Shown: positions 38,001 to 45,713 of the stretch, piece by piece
Numbering within the stretch: the first letter of the stretch is position 1
Layout: each line of letters starts with the position of its first letter
NCBI GenBank assembly: GCA_963825335.1
Contig: CAWGSP010000001.1
Coordinates: 1,302,001 to 1,366,000, forward strand
Direction of reading: 5' to 3'
Source of the DNA: Methanobacterium_B sp963825335
GTDB lineage: Archaea; Methanobacteriota; Methanobacteria; Methanobacteriales; Methanobacteriaceae
Length of the DNA stretch: 64,000 nt
Notes under the pieces: model-generated
Seen by the model: the letters and a program-made list of their open reading frames with translations, nothing else
What the model was told of the DNA's origin: nothing
Database searches by the model: none
Position numbers and translations under genes: made by a program

Positions 38001-38265
38001 TATCGGAAACTCAGATAACAATACCTTAACTGGTAACAGCATGAGCAACGGCGGCTACGGGGTTCGTATCCAGGGAAGTACAGGTAACAGCATAATTGCC
38101 AATAACTTTGTAAACAACTACGATCAGGCCAACGATGACGGCAGTAACGAAATATGGAACAACAGCACAACAGGAAACTACTACAACGACTGGAACACCA
38201 CCAATCCCCGACCAGTGGGTGGTGGAAGTAATATAGATGAATATCCAAGCACAACAGCATATTAA
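35059..38265 (+). CDS. Large surface protein: beta-helix, Ig-like, PKD and NosD-type repeats
   Basis: 1068 residues, an adhesin-like protein exported by an N-terminal signal (hydrophobic about 24-44, Ala-rich cleavage region AAANAS). Residues 50-440 are Asn-rich right-handed beta-helix repeats. About 455-550 form an invasin-like Ig domain. A PKD domain at about 553-635 has WLWDFGDGG and YTYTTPGKYTVTLT. Residues 640-1050 are NosD/CASH-type beta-helix repeats with recurring GNT, NNT and DNNT. No C-terminal anchor is visible. Start is uncertain: TTG at 35059, or the GTG or TTG codons just after. Asn codons shift from mostly AAT in the first half to mostly AAC in the second. Confidence 0.85.
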   Translation: MRVVLRIFLKPNKFSINNLKYSLTIFALVLIGFVIIFSCGVVSVAAANASTIYVNGSSGNDSWTGLNATYIGGINGPKATIKNGTGTVNNGGTIYVAQGTYYENNITINTNISIIGENQQNTIINGTNTGTIFLISSGVNVTIGNITLTNGNLTNFCGGAIINNGSLNVNNSNLENNIGSAINNNGNLIVNNSKFNNNIANEGNSIVNSLYCNSTVINCIFINNGNNTATMGAICNGGIFTVTGSTFINNTANIGGALENAYSPDYNCSMMVLNCNFIGNTANTVGGAVLNDGGILYVNNSDFINDTSEYGGAIMNFGILNLTCCNFNNNNASDQGGALVNGNVSYVSYNNFTNNYSILGGTILNCCTLYADSNNFTNNTASEGGAIFNAIGVIANTTSSAIINFNELVGNYAVNGSDIYNIGGVVNASLNWWGSNNNPSNLVYGTVDYSNWLYMTETVNPTTLINGSIATVTVSFNNIYNGTNVNVINPANGNIPDGTVVNFNSILGTFSPTTTVTSRGIATTIFMATNIGSDFINATTNNQTVSAGTTVSIPLPKAGFSTNTTSGADPLNVQFKDTSLNSPTSWLWDFGDGGCSTLQNPIYTYTTPGKYTVTLTATNSYGNNTVNVNNLIDVIGSVEDITTGLTYNNITAAVNDINTNNNDIITVAAGNYTENVVINKTLRLEALGAVNITQLDATQPVFTINSNGSGSTIEGFTISGSDNSGIYINNATGNTITNDTILGNGTMTWGICIVNSNGSNSMNNNVVNNCTEGINLYNVDGATITNNAARDNEYDGIALTNSDDNTIINNNGTTQNVSGIRLNSSNDNTVSSNDLTGNIWTSISLVTSQFNQITNNTVSSDQEGMYLYSSDNNTVSGNTADNNTWDGIAVADSNNNVIQNNDNVTDDNSGIRIIGTSSGNQVLNNVVSGNVWADMSLDTAGNTTISDNTFTNSEEGIFIYNSNDNTVTNNIMNNNIWDGSYIGNSDNNTLTGNSMSNGGYGVRIQGSTGNSIIANNFVNNYDQANDDGSNEIWNNSTTGNYYNDWNTTNPRPVGGGSNIDEYPSTTAY

Positions 38266-38785
38266 TGGAATAACAATCTCTTAATTTTTTCTATTTGTTA
38301 ATCAATTTTTTAATGCTTCAGTGATGATTTCTAATAACAAATAAAATTATTTTCATTATAAATATCTTAAATTGACAAATCATCGAGTAAATAATATAAT
38401 CTGAATAAATTTATAGTAAATGCAATGAATGCACGAACATAGTAGAAAGCCTTCCCTTAACATCTGAACTCGACTAGGCGAGATAACAATTATAATTCTC
38501 AAAATAGTAATTATGCATTCAAACATTTGACATTAGTTTAAATAGCTAAGAACAGGGTTGTTTACTTTAATTAAAGCAGTCCATTTAGGTGATAATTACT
38601 CTGGTTATCCATGAATCTTAGAGAAATAAAAGTAATTTGGGGGAGATTGATATAATGGATAACAAATCATGAAGTATTTGTATGCATGATTATTTCAATA
38701 AAATTTGACTGTATTTTGGAATTATGGGAGTTTAGCATTTATTAAATTGTCTAATCTTTCATCCAAAAAAATATGCAATAAAAAT
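38266..38785. other. 520-base intergenic region with possible gene remnants
   Basis: AT-rich. It contains two good ribosome binding sites (GGTGATAATTAC near 38588 and GGGGGAGATTGATATA near 38639) that lead only into frames of 14 and 5 codons. This looks like the wreck of one or two small genes, or tiny peptides. A short hairpin CTCG...CGAG occurs at about 38471-38484. Confidence 0.3.
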
Positions 38786-39130
38786 TTATTTCAGTAAAAA
38801 GTCTAGGATAACCCGGACTATCTGTGGTTCTATATCAATATCTACTGATAGGGTAGGTCCTTCATCCAAATAAAGATCTGTTAAGATATATTTTCCATTA
38901 ATTTCTTTACCATTATCTGTATCTGTTTTTATCTCAAATAATTCATCTTCGGTGTCTTCAAAGAAATCTACAACTTTACTTGTGTCTGGACCCGTTACAC
39001 GGATCATGACCATAAAATGTTCCTCTGTAGAAAAATGAAGGTCTTTGACGAACTGTTCAGGAATAATTAAATCAACATTTGTACCTTTTATTTCTCGACT
39101 GAAAGTAATTGGTTTTTTAACATTTGCCAC
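38786..39130 (-). CDS. Conserved-looking hypothetical protein, 114 residues
   Basis: I do not recognise the family. The product is acidic in the middle (DFFEDTEDELFEIKTDTDNG), has alternating strands and no Cys or membrane segment. Start is GTG with an excellent GAGGTGATTAA site directly before it, so translation is likely. It stands alone, divergent from the DUF308 gene. Confidence 0.6.
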   Translation of the reverse strand: MANVKKPITFSREIKGTNVDLIIPEQFVKDLHFSTEEHFMVMIRVTGPDTSKVVDFFEDTEDELFEIKTDTDNGKEINGKYILTDLYLDEGPTLSVDIDIEPQIVRVILDFLLK

Positions 39131-39261
39131 TTAATCACCTCATTTTAAGATTATATATTGTATATACCGGTTAATGTTCTTTTAGATATTAATGGTATTC
39201 GACTAATAAAATTTATATTTTGTTTATAATCGATAAACAACTCGCGATTCAAATAAAAATA

Positions 39262-39269
39262 TTTATATT
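39262..39269 (+). promoter_or_regulatory. TATA box of the DUF308 gene
   Basis: TTTATATT lies 62 bases before the ATG at 39331; a start near 39292 would leave a leader with AAGGAGGGTG. Confidence 0.4.
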
Positions 39270-39330
39270 AAACTAGTTATATAATACATCTAGAATTAAG
39301 AGTTTGTTGGATGATTAAGGAGGGTGAAAT

Positions 39331-39810
39331 ATGCAAAAAATGGGCAGTGCAATAATTTTAATTATTTTAGGTATAATTGTAATAGCCTTTCCCGCTTTAG
39401 GTTATGTAACAGCGTCAGTAATTACAGGATTTTTAGCCTTGTTCTTAGGTTTAGGGCTCCTTTTAGGCGGTATAATGGAAATGAGTGAAAGTGCTGGTTT
39501 GGGAATACTCGAAATCATTCTTGGTATAATTGCTTTGGTACTGGGAGTAGGTTTCATAGTAAATCCTGGATTATTTGCCGCTGTAGCTGGATTTATGGTG
39601 TATATTATAGGTATATTCTTAGTTATAGCTGGTATTATTGGAATCGCTACGAAATCAGGAAATGGCAGATGGTCTGGAGTCCTTGCATTCATAATTGGTA
39701 TTTTATATTTGATTATCGGAATTGCAATTAAAAATCCAGTATATTTAGGAATATTAATTGGTCTATGGCTTTTAATCATGGGAATAATGATGTTATTCCA
39801 AGGAGATTAG
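39331..39810 (+). CDS. DUF308 (HdeD-like) membrane protein
   Basis: 159 residues with six hydrophobic helices in three pairs, each with LGIIVIAFPAL- or LGIIALVLGVGFIVNPGL-like repeats, typical of DUF308/HdeD. In enterobacteria HdeD is tied to acid resistance; role in methanogens unknown. AAGGAGGGTG precedes the ATG. Confidence 0.85.
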   Translation: MQKMGSAIILIILGIIVIAFPALGYVTASVITGFLALFLGLGLLLGGIMEMSESAGLGILEIILGIIALVLGVGFIVNPGLFAAVAGFMVYIIGIFLVIAGIIGIATKSGNGRWSGVLAFIIGILYLIIGIAIKNPVYLGILIGLWLLIMGIMMLFQGD

Positions 39811-39876
39811 ATTAAAATTCAACAAACTCTTTTTTTCTTTTAATATTTATTTATTCTAAAAATATTCCTTTTGAAA

Positions 39877-40818
39877 TTAATAGTGTACGTTTCCAAATTT
39901 GATACTTAAAGAACGTTCCATATTTGCCATTAAAACAGCTGTGGCTATGGAATTTAGTTTTGACTGGGAAGTGTCTGCTCGGGAAGTAAGTACTATAGGG
40001 GCCCTAGCACCAATAACCACTCCTGCTAAGTTTCCGCCTGTAAGATAAACATGTGCTTTGCAAAGCATGTTGCCGGCTTCAATCGAAGGTACAACAATAA
40101 TATCTGCGTGTCCCGCTACCGGACCACCGATACCCTTATGTTCTGCTGCCCATGGACTTATAGCATTATCCAAAGCAAGGGGCCCATCAATGATCATACC
40201 ACTGAACTGTCCTCGTTGACTCATTTTAGCAAGCACAGCCGCATCTATGGTAGATTGCATTTTAGGATTAGCAAGCTCAATTGCTGTGGTTACCGCGACT
40301 TTGGGTTTTTCTATATCAAATATATTGGCAAGATATATGCTGTTTAAGATTATACTGCACTTAGTTTCTAGATCCGGAAGTATATTCATCGACCCATCCG
40401 TGATCAAAAGAAGTCTTTTGAGTGCTGAACTCTCAAGAACATAAACATGGCTCATTATTTTCCCACTTCTCAGACCATCTTCTTTATTTAAAACACCCCT
40501 TAAAAAATCGTCAGTATTTACAAAACCTTTCATTAATATATCTGCATGGTTACTGCTAACCAATTGAACAGCTTTTTTAATAGCTTTTAAATTATTGGGC
40601 TCATTATAGATTTTATCCTTTTTAACACCAAGATCACATTCCTTACAAATTTCAACTATTTTCTTTTCATCACCAACAAGGATGTAATCTGTGATATCGA
40701 GTTCATCTGCTCGTATAACCGCATCAAGGACCGTAGCATCTTGTGCTACTGCAACTGATACTTGTTTTTTAGGATGTAATTTTATCTTTTCAAAAACTTC
40801 ATCAAATTTGGTGATCAT
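39877..40818 (-). CDS. Phosphate acetyl/butyryltransferase-like enzyme
   Basis: 313 residues of the PTA/PTB family, closest in pattern to phosphate butyryltransferase: DILMKGFVNTDDFLRGVLNKEDGLRSG, MSHVYVLE, DGSMNILPDLETKC, DGPLALDNAIS and the C-terminal GARAPIVLTSRAD. It would interconvert acyl-CoA and acyl phosphate. No acyl kinase gene (buk/ack) is adjacent, and the enzyme is not part of core methanogenesis in Methanobacterium. Transfer from a fermentative bacterium is possible. Confidence 0.82.
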   Translation of the reverse strand: MITKFDEVFEKIKLHPKKQVSVAVAQDATVLDAVIRADELDITDYILVGDEKKIVEICKECDLGVKKDKIYNEPNNLKAIKKAVQLVSSNHADILMKGFVNTDDFLRGVLNKEDGLRSGKIMSHVYVLESSALKRLLLITDGSMNILPDLETKCSIILNSIYLANIFDIEKPKVAVTTAIELANPKMQSTIDAAVLAKMSQRGQFSGMIIDGPLALDNAISPWAAEHKGIGGPVAGHADIIVVPSIEAGNMLCKAHVYLTGGNLAGVVIGARAPIVLTSRADTSQSKLNSIATAVLMANMERSLSIKFGNVHY

Positions 40819-41171
40819 TTGTTCGTGTCTCCTAAACCTATTTGAATGTTACCAATGGAATTACCATAAATTTAGCTATAAAACCTGTATAAATTTGATA
40901 TTCTGCAAATTTCCATATGCGTCCTGTTAGTAATTAGATATAGCTAATGATATTTAACAAGGAGTTTATATTTTTTTATAAAAATTATCAATTCAACAGT
41001 CTCTTTGAGGAATTTTTCCCTCAATTAATGATCGAGTAAATAAAAAATTATTTGAGGAAATATTTATCTATACAGGCCACTGATTATGAATAGAAATGTT
41101 TAATAAGGAATTTAAAATTAAATTATTAATATAATACGGATAATATTTTTAATAATGTTGGAGGTGTCGCA
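40819..41171. other. 353-base intergenic region with repeated TTTGAGGAA
   Basis: Lies between divergent genes. TTTGAGGAA occurs at 41004-41012 and 41051-41059, and CCTCAA at 41019-41024 pairs with the first copy (stem TTGAGG/CCTCAA). These could be regulator sites for either gene. Confidence 0.35.
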
Positions 41172-41378
41172 GTGATTTTGGGAATAAATGATCCTTGGAT
41201 TTGGAGTGCTTATATCGGATGTATCCTAGCAATGCTTTTATGTGTGGTTTACGGTATCATAAACTGGAATAAAGGTGGGGATGATGAAGAAGGACAAATT
41301 TCTGAGGAAATACGATGGCATGAAAAGGAAAAAAATATGGAAGAAAAAGAACTAGGATTATGGGATGAGGAAGGTTAA
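41172..41378 (+). CDS. Symporter small accessory protein (orphan)
   Basis: 68 residues from a GTG start with GGAGGTGTCGC upstream. It opens with NDPWIWSAYIGCILAMLLCVVYGIINW, a single membrane helix with the conserved DPW-W-Y pattern of the small proteins normally encoded just before archaeal SSS symporters, then a charged tail. No symporter gene follows; the nearest is the SSS gene at 32281, 7 kb away. It may serve that transporter or another one elsewhere. Confidence 0.75.
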   Translation: MILGINDPWIWSAYIGCILAMLLCVVYGIINWNKGGDDEEGQISEEIRWHEKEKNMEEKELGLWDEEG

Positions 41379-41744
41379 CAGCTGATTATTTCCACATGTC
41401 TCTTTTTTTGAATAAACTAATAATTTTTTTCATATTTATGATAAATTTTTTTACAAACTAAAAATTACACCAGTTTTTGAAAATGAATATCAAATACTAA
41501 ATCTTTACGAATTTTAGAAGGATACATTTTCATTTATCTAGTTTCAGAAATAAATCTTTGTCAAAACCATGTCTGATATCTATCAATGTATAAAATTGTT
41601 AAATAAAAAATTAAGGTATTAGATGCTGCTTGTTCTAAAAATTTTATGATAGTTCATTTTTTTGAAATGAAAATATAAGTATGATATTAAACTTAAATAA
41701 CAATTAAATTAAAAACGATACTCTGACATTAAACTGGTGATACC
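41379..41744. other. 366-base AT-rich intergenic region
   Basis: Where a symporter gene would usually follow the accessory protein, there is only AT-rich DNA without an open frame or recognisable remnant. The PRC-barrel promoter should lie at its right end. Confidence 0.35.
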
Positions 41745-42002
41745 ATGAGGATAATAGATGAAATAATAGGAAAAGAAGTTCTGGACAGTTCAGCGATTGT
41801 AATTGGCAAAGTAAGGGATGTTGATATAGACATAGAAACCAAAACACTGATATCATTCGTACTAGGGAAGGGTGGAATTTCAGAAGGTCTTGGACTTTCA
41901 AAAGGAGAGACGATAGTTCCATATGAAATGATCAGTAAAATAGGCGATAAAATTCTTCTAAAAAGTTTGAAAGAAGACACAAACGAAAAAGAATTTGATT
42001 AA
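41745..42002 (+). CDS. PRC-barrel domain protein
   Basis: 85 residues, a single PRC-barrel: IIGKEVLDSSAIVIGKVRDVDID, then IVPYEMISKIGDKILLK. In archaea such stand-alone barrels are linked to RNA metabolism and to the cell-division proteins CdpB, which bind SepF; which applies here is not clear. GGTGATACC precedes the ATG. Confidence 0.83.
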   Translation: MRIIDEIIGKEVLDSSAIVIGKVRDVDIDIETKTLISFVLGKGGISEGLGLSKGETIVPYEMISKIGDKILLKSLKEDTNEKEFD

Positions 42003-42103
42003 TAATTATCTTATCATTAATAATATAAACTTAGATAGCATCTAATACCCATGTAACAAGATGTTCATGGAAAATATCCTAATATTTTTTTGAGGTGTTA
42101 TTT

Positions 42104-42268
42104 TTGGAAGTGATAGGAATCTGTAGCTTCTGTGGCAGGTCAAGTAAAATGCATACTTGCATGATATGTGGAAGCATTGTATGTGACAGTTGTTACAATT
42201 TTCAAATTGGTGTATGTAACTCGTGTAAAGGCTTAAAAAATGAAGACATCAAATTAAGATTCAAATGA
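42104..42268 (+). CDS. 54-residue zinc-finger protein
   Basis: Small gene with TTG start and GAGGTG six bases before it. The product has eight Cys in pairs: CSFC, CMIC, CDSC and CNSC, as in orphan zinc-binding or B-box-like fingers, and a Lys-rich tail. It ends 83 bases before pyrE and may share its transcript. Function unknown; Cys spacing makes a real protein very likely. Confidence 0.7.
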   Translation: MEVIGICSFCGRSSKMHTCMICGSIVCDSCYNFQIGVCNSCKGLKNEDIKLRFK

Positions 42269-42351
42269 CTAGCGTACATTGATAAACATTTATATCTAAG
42301 ATTCAATTAGAAACCTCTATATTACTCCAAAACATTAAAATCAGTGATTTC

Positions 42352-42879
42352 ATGAAAAACAGCAAAATAGAACTTATTAAACTATTAAAAGATAACAATG
42401 TGGTTAAATTTGGTAAGTTTACCCTTTCCTCGGGTAAAGAAAGTGACTTTTATGTAGACATGAAAAGGGCTATAACTGATCCTGCGATACTTTTAAAAGT
42501 CGCAGAAATATTATCAAAAAAGATCGAACAATTCGAAGTGGATAAACTGGCAGGCCCGGCACTTGGTGCAATTCCCATAGTTACAGCTGTTTCATTGGAG
42601 ACATCCATACCTATGCTGATGATAAGGAAGGCAAAAAAGGGATATGGTACTTCCAAATTAATTGAAGGCGACCTAGAAAAGGATGATGATGTAATAGTAT
42701 TCGAAGACGTTACAACAACAGGCAATTCCCTTATAAATGCGATTCAAGCGGTTAAAGAAAATGGAGGAATAGTCAAAAAAGCCTATGTAATTGTAGATAG
42801 AAATGAAGGCGCCATAGATAATCTTAAAAAGGAAGGCATTGATTTAGAACCACTTGTAACTGTAAATGATTTTTTCTAA
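42352..42879 (+). CDS. pyrE: Orotate phosphoribosyltransferase
   Basis: Adds PRPP to orotate in UMP synthesis. The 175 residues contain FTLSSGKESDFYVDMKRA, the MIRKAKKGYGTSK loop and the PRPP motif VIVFEDVTTTGNS near 113-125. GTGAT lies before the ATG. Full length. Confidence 0.95.
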   Translation: MKNSKIELIKLLKDNNVVKFGKFTLSSGKESDFYVDMKRAITDPAILLKVAEILSKKIEQFEVDKLAGPALGAIPIVTAVSLETSIPMLMIRKAKKGYGTSKLIEGDLEKDDDVIVFEDVTTTGNSLINAIQAVKENGGIVKKAYVIVDRNEGAIDNLKKEGIDLEPLVTVNDFF

Positions 42880-42923
42880 AGAGAAGTTTCTCTATAAAAA
42901 ATAAAATATATACTTTTTTTATA
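42880..42923. terminator. Terminator between converging pyrE and moaB
   Basis: AGAGAA and TTCTCT form a 6-bp stem just after the pyrE stop, followed at 42916-42922 by a run of T. Confidence 0.45.
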
Positions 42924-42937
42924 ATAATTCATAGACG

Positions 42938-43471
42938 TTATGATCTACCCTCGTTAATATGTTTAACAAGATGTCCAAGTTCGGGTAATAGAATTTTTAG
43001 TCCTGTTTCAACTGCATTTGGGGATCCTGGTAGTGAAATTATTAAAGTACCTTTGTAAACACCAGCTGTTGCTCGGCTTAATATCGCACCAGTTCCAATT
43101 TCTTTATAGGACTCCGCTCTGAATATCTCGCCAAAACCATTTATTTCCTTGTTGAAGAGGGGTTGTAACGTTTCTATTGTTATATCTCGGGCTCCAATAC
43201 CTGTACCGCCGTTTGTAATAATCACATCGGCACCATATTCATTTATAATATCTTCCACAGTAGATAGCAAAAGTTCTGAACTGTCAGGGATCACAGTGTA
43301 AAATACTAGGTTATTTTCTGGTTTTAATGAATCAATTATTATATTGCCAGATAAATCAGTTGTTTTAGACTCTAAAAAATCATGATATCTACTATCGCTA
43401 AGTGTGATCACACTAAATTTGATAGAGTTCGGCACAGTTTTCTTGTGTTCTTCCATACTCCTACTTTTCAT
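42938..43471 (-). CDS. moaB: MoaB/Mog-family molybdopterin biosynthesis protein
   Basis: About 177 residues. It shows SVITLSDSRYHD, the GADVIITNGGTGIGARDITIETLQPLF motif that binds molybdopterin, and the SLPGSPNAVETGLKILLPELGHLVKH ending. It adenylylates molybdopterin for the Mo/W cofactor used by formylmethanofuran dehydrogenase. Several starts are possible; ATG at 43471 has GGTG upstream, while 43504 (GTG) and 43456 are alternatives. Confidence 0.88.
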   Translation of the reverse strand: MKSRSMEEHKKTVPNSIKFSVITLSDSRYHDFLESKTTDLSGNIIIDSLKPENNLVFYTVIPDSSELLLSTVEDIINEYGADVIITNGGTGIGARDITIETLQPLFNKEINGFGEIFRAESYKEIGTGAILSRATAGVYKGTLIISLPGSPNAVETGLKILLPELGHLVKHINEGRS

Positions 43472-43504
43472 ACATAACACCAAGTCTTGTTTGTTAACTA
43501 CCAC

Positions 43505-43906
43505 ATGAATTTTGTTGTTTATAACAAAGTATCATACCAATATCATTCATAATTTCGATAAATAATAATTGATGCAACCTGAAATGCAAAATTATTAAAA
43601 AATAATACATCAGATCCTTGTAAATGAGGGAGGATATTAGGTCCAAAATCGGAGGCGGTTTAATTTTTTTGCGAAAAAAATTAATAGGAGTCTAATTTTA
43701 CCCTCCCTCAACGTAATTTATATTTCTAATAACATAAAAGCTTTTGCACATATGCTCATAAAATTGTTAAGGGGCATATTAAAGAGTTAGAGCTCAAATA
43801 AAGACTTAAATCGAGATTTTGGATTTTTTGAACACTATTTTTAAATGTTTCTATTTTAATTACAAAGAACTAATTTATATCAATTGACCAAGAGATATTT
43901 TGATAT
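43505..43906. other. 402-base intergenic region holding a structured element
   Basis: Divergent region between moaB and nob1. Its centre is the nested inverted-repeat element at 43625-43710. The rest is AT-rich and would hold the two promoters. Confidence 0.5.
43625..43710. ncRNA. Candidate structured RNA or palindromic element with three nested stems
   Basis: 86 bases fold into one rod. Outer stem: TGAGGGAGG (43625-43633) with CCTCCCTCA (43702-43710), 9 bp perfect. Middle: ATTAG-G-TCC (43636-43644) with GGA-GT-CTAAT (43687-43696). Inner hairpin: 11 bp of TTAATTTTTTT (43660-43670) with its complement (43674-43684) around a GCG loop. A 14-base unpaired segment on one side (43645-43658) contains CGGAGGCGG. 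On the plus strand a TATA-like TTAAAAAATA lies about 25 bases before it, which would start an RNA at the outer stem. A miniature transposable element is the alternative, but I see no target duplication. Confidence 0.5.
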
Positions 43907-44413
43907 ATGTACGATGATGTTTATGTTCTTGATGCTTCAGCTATAATTGGGGGCTTTTTTTCCAGAAAAATTCAAGGATACATAACAGCATCGATAATAT
44001 CTGAAATAAAGGATCTAAAATCCAAACTGCTACTCGAATCAGCAATAGAAGATGGTTCCATAATTATAATGGAACCAGAAACTGTTGATGTAGACGATGT
44101 TTCTGACGTAATCCAAAAATCAGGAGACGTGCTCAGATTGTCTGATATTGATAAGAACCTTGTAGCATTGGCATTCAGACTTAAAAGAATTCATTTGAAA
44201 CCTCAGGTTGTAACAGACGATTATTCTATGCAAAATGTTTTAAAAATAGTAGGAATACCCTATAAAAGTGTTTTAACAGATGGTATCAAAGAGATATATG
44301 GATGGGTGAAAATATGCAAGGGATGTAAAAAACATTACCCTCCAGATTATGCTTTTGATGAGTGTGAGATATGTGGTACTCGCATTATTAAAAAAAGGAT
44401 TAAATCTAGTTGA
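43907..44413 (+). CDS. nob1: rRNA maturation endonuclease Nob1
   Basis: PIN-domain nuclease that trims the 3' end of 16S rRNA. The 168 residues start with VLDASAIIGG (catalytic Asp), contain SDIDKNLVALAF and VTDDYSMQNV with the other acids, and end in a zinc ribbon CKGCKKHYP...CEICG. Full length. Confidence 0.92.
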   Translation: MYDDVYVLDASAIIGGFFSRKIQGYITASIISEIKDLKSKLLLESAIEDGSIIIMEPETVDVDDVSDVIQKSGDVLRLSDIDKNLVALAFRLKRIHLKPQVVTDDYSMQNVLKIVGIPYKSVLTDGIKEIYGWVKICKGCKKHYPPDYAFDECEICGTRIIKKRIKSS

Positions 44414-44535
44414 ATATATAACAAAATTAGATTATTTTGATTTAATTTACATTTTATGCTACAAAAAATGTATATTAAAATACACAATTTTTTTTTACAG
44501 ATAATTATAAAAACTCAGAATTCAAACAGAAACTA

Positions 44536-45675
44536 ATGAAGAAGATCGGACTAGTGGTACACGGACCACAAATAGTTGACTCGGGTTATGCAAATGTTAT
44601 TTTGGACATACTAAGCAAGTATGGGGAAGTAACTGCAAGACTTGGAGGCACAATGGGCAGAACTGCAGTTGTAGATGCGGGACTAGAAGATTCAATAGAT
44701 ATTAGTAAGAAATTACTTCCGAGTCAATCAATTGATAAATTGGCCGAAAATAATGACATAATTTTTTTGATCAACTATGGAAAATCTAGTGTAACGGGAC
44801 ACGCCTTCGGATATAAAGTTTTCAGTAGATGTCAGAGTGATCCTGGGCTGATTCAAATAGAAAGACCTGGAGAATTGGATGGGACAGTCATACCTTGGAA
44901 AAATAATTTGAGGGATACTGCAGAAAATATTGCCAAGGATTTGAATTTAAGGGTTGAGAGTGCAGAAAAAATATCCAATGATATGAAAGGTAACGGTAGT
45001 ATAGAAATAAGCAGTGATGAATCAAATAAAATCTATAGAAAAATTGCAGGAGTTTCACCCGATGAAAACATACTGTTAAATGGGATCGTTGTCGGAAAAT
45101 CTTTTTCAGCTGATGTCACGCTTGTAGCAGAAAATGGAATCTTAACTGAAATAATCGGGGGCAACATCAAACATCATGGTGTCGAAAAACTCGGAACCAT
45201 AGATTTAAACACTGCTATTGTCAAAACAGGCCTTCTTAGAAGATCAAAAGTCAAACCTAGAATAATCGAAAGTTACAGTACAAAAAAGCTCTTAAAAAAC
45301 AGATCTAAATTCAATATATCTTACTTGAGTCATGCAGCAGAAGACATATACAAATTAAAAGATTCAGATCTTGTTGTGACTGTTGGAGATGATACAACAC
45401 TTGTTGCAGCCGATATACTGTATCGATACAATGTCCCAATAATAGGCATAACAGATGGTGACCTAGATCGAGTAGTCGAAGAAGGATTTAAAACAGTTGG
45501 TTCAATGATAGTAGAACTTGAAAATGGTTGGGACGATTTTATTGGTAAAAAAATCTTTTTTGAACTATTCAATGGAAGGGAAACCAAGGAAATAGAAAAT
45601 ATAGAAAATTTTAAAAGTGAAATACTACAGATTATTACCAATGCCACCAGTAAATATAATGTAACACACAACTAG
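44536..45675 (+). CDS. DUF2117 protein
   Basis: 379 residues. The N-terminal 90 residues match DUF2117 (GLVVHGPQIVDSGYA, ARLGGTMGRTAVVDAG). The remainder contains a second conserved region, HHGVEKLGTIDLNTAIVKTGLLR, and ends with DLVVTVGDDTTLVAADILYR and GITDGDLDRVVEEGF, reminiscent of nucleotide or pterin binding. It is restricted to methanogens and relatives; function unknown. It lies just upstream of the mmp operon, 38 bases before mmp2. Confidence 0.82.
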   Translation: MKKIGLVVHGPQIVDSGYANVILDILSKYGEVTARLGGTMGRTAVVDAGLEDSIDISKKLLPSQSIDKLAENNDIIFLINYGKSSVTGHAFGYKVFSRCQSDPGLIQIERPGELDGTVIPWKNNLRDTAENIAKDLNLRVESAEKISNDMKGNGSIEISSDESNKIYRKIAGVSPDENILLNGIVVGKSFSADVTLVAENGILTEIIGGNIKHHGVEKLGTIDLNTAIVKTGLLRRSKVKPRIIESYSTKKLLKNRSKFNISYLSHAAEDIYKLKDSDLVVTVGDDTTLVAADILYRYNVPIIGITDGDLDRVVEEGFKTVGSMIVELENGWDDFIGKKIFFELFNGRETKEIENIENFKSEILQIITNATSKYNVTHN

Positions 45676-45713
45676 ATATTATTATTGTACAACCTAAAAA
45701 ATGGGGTGGAGAA

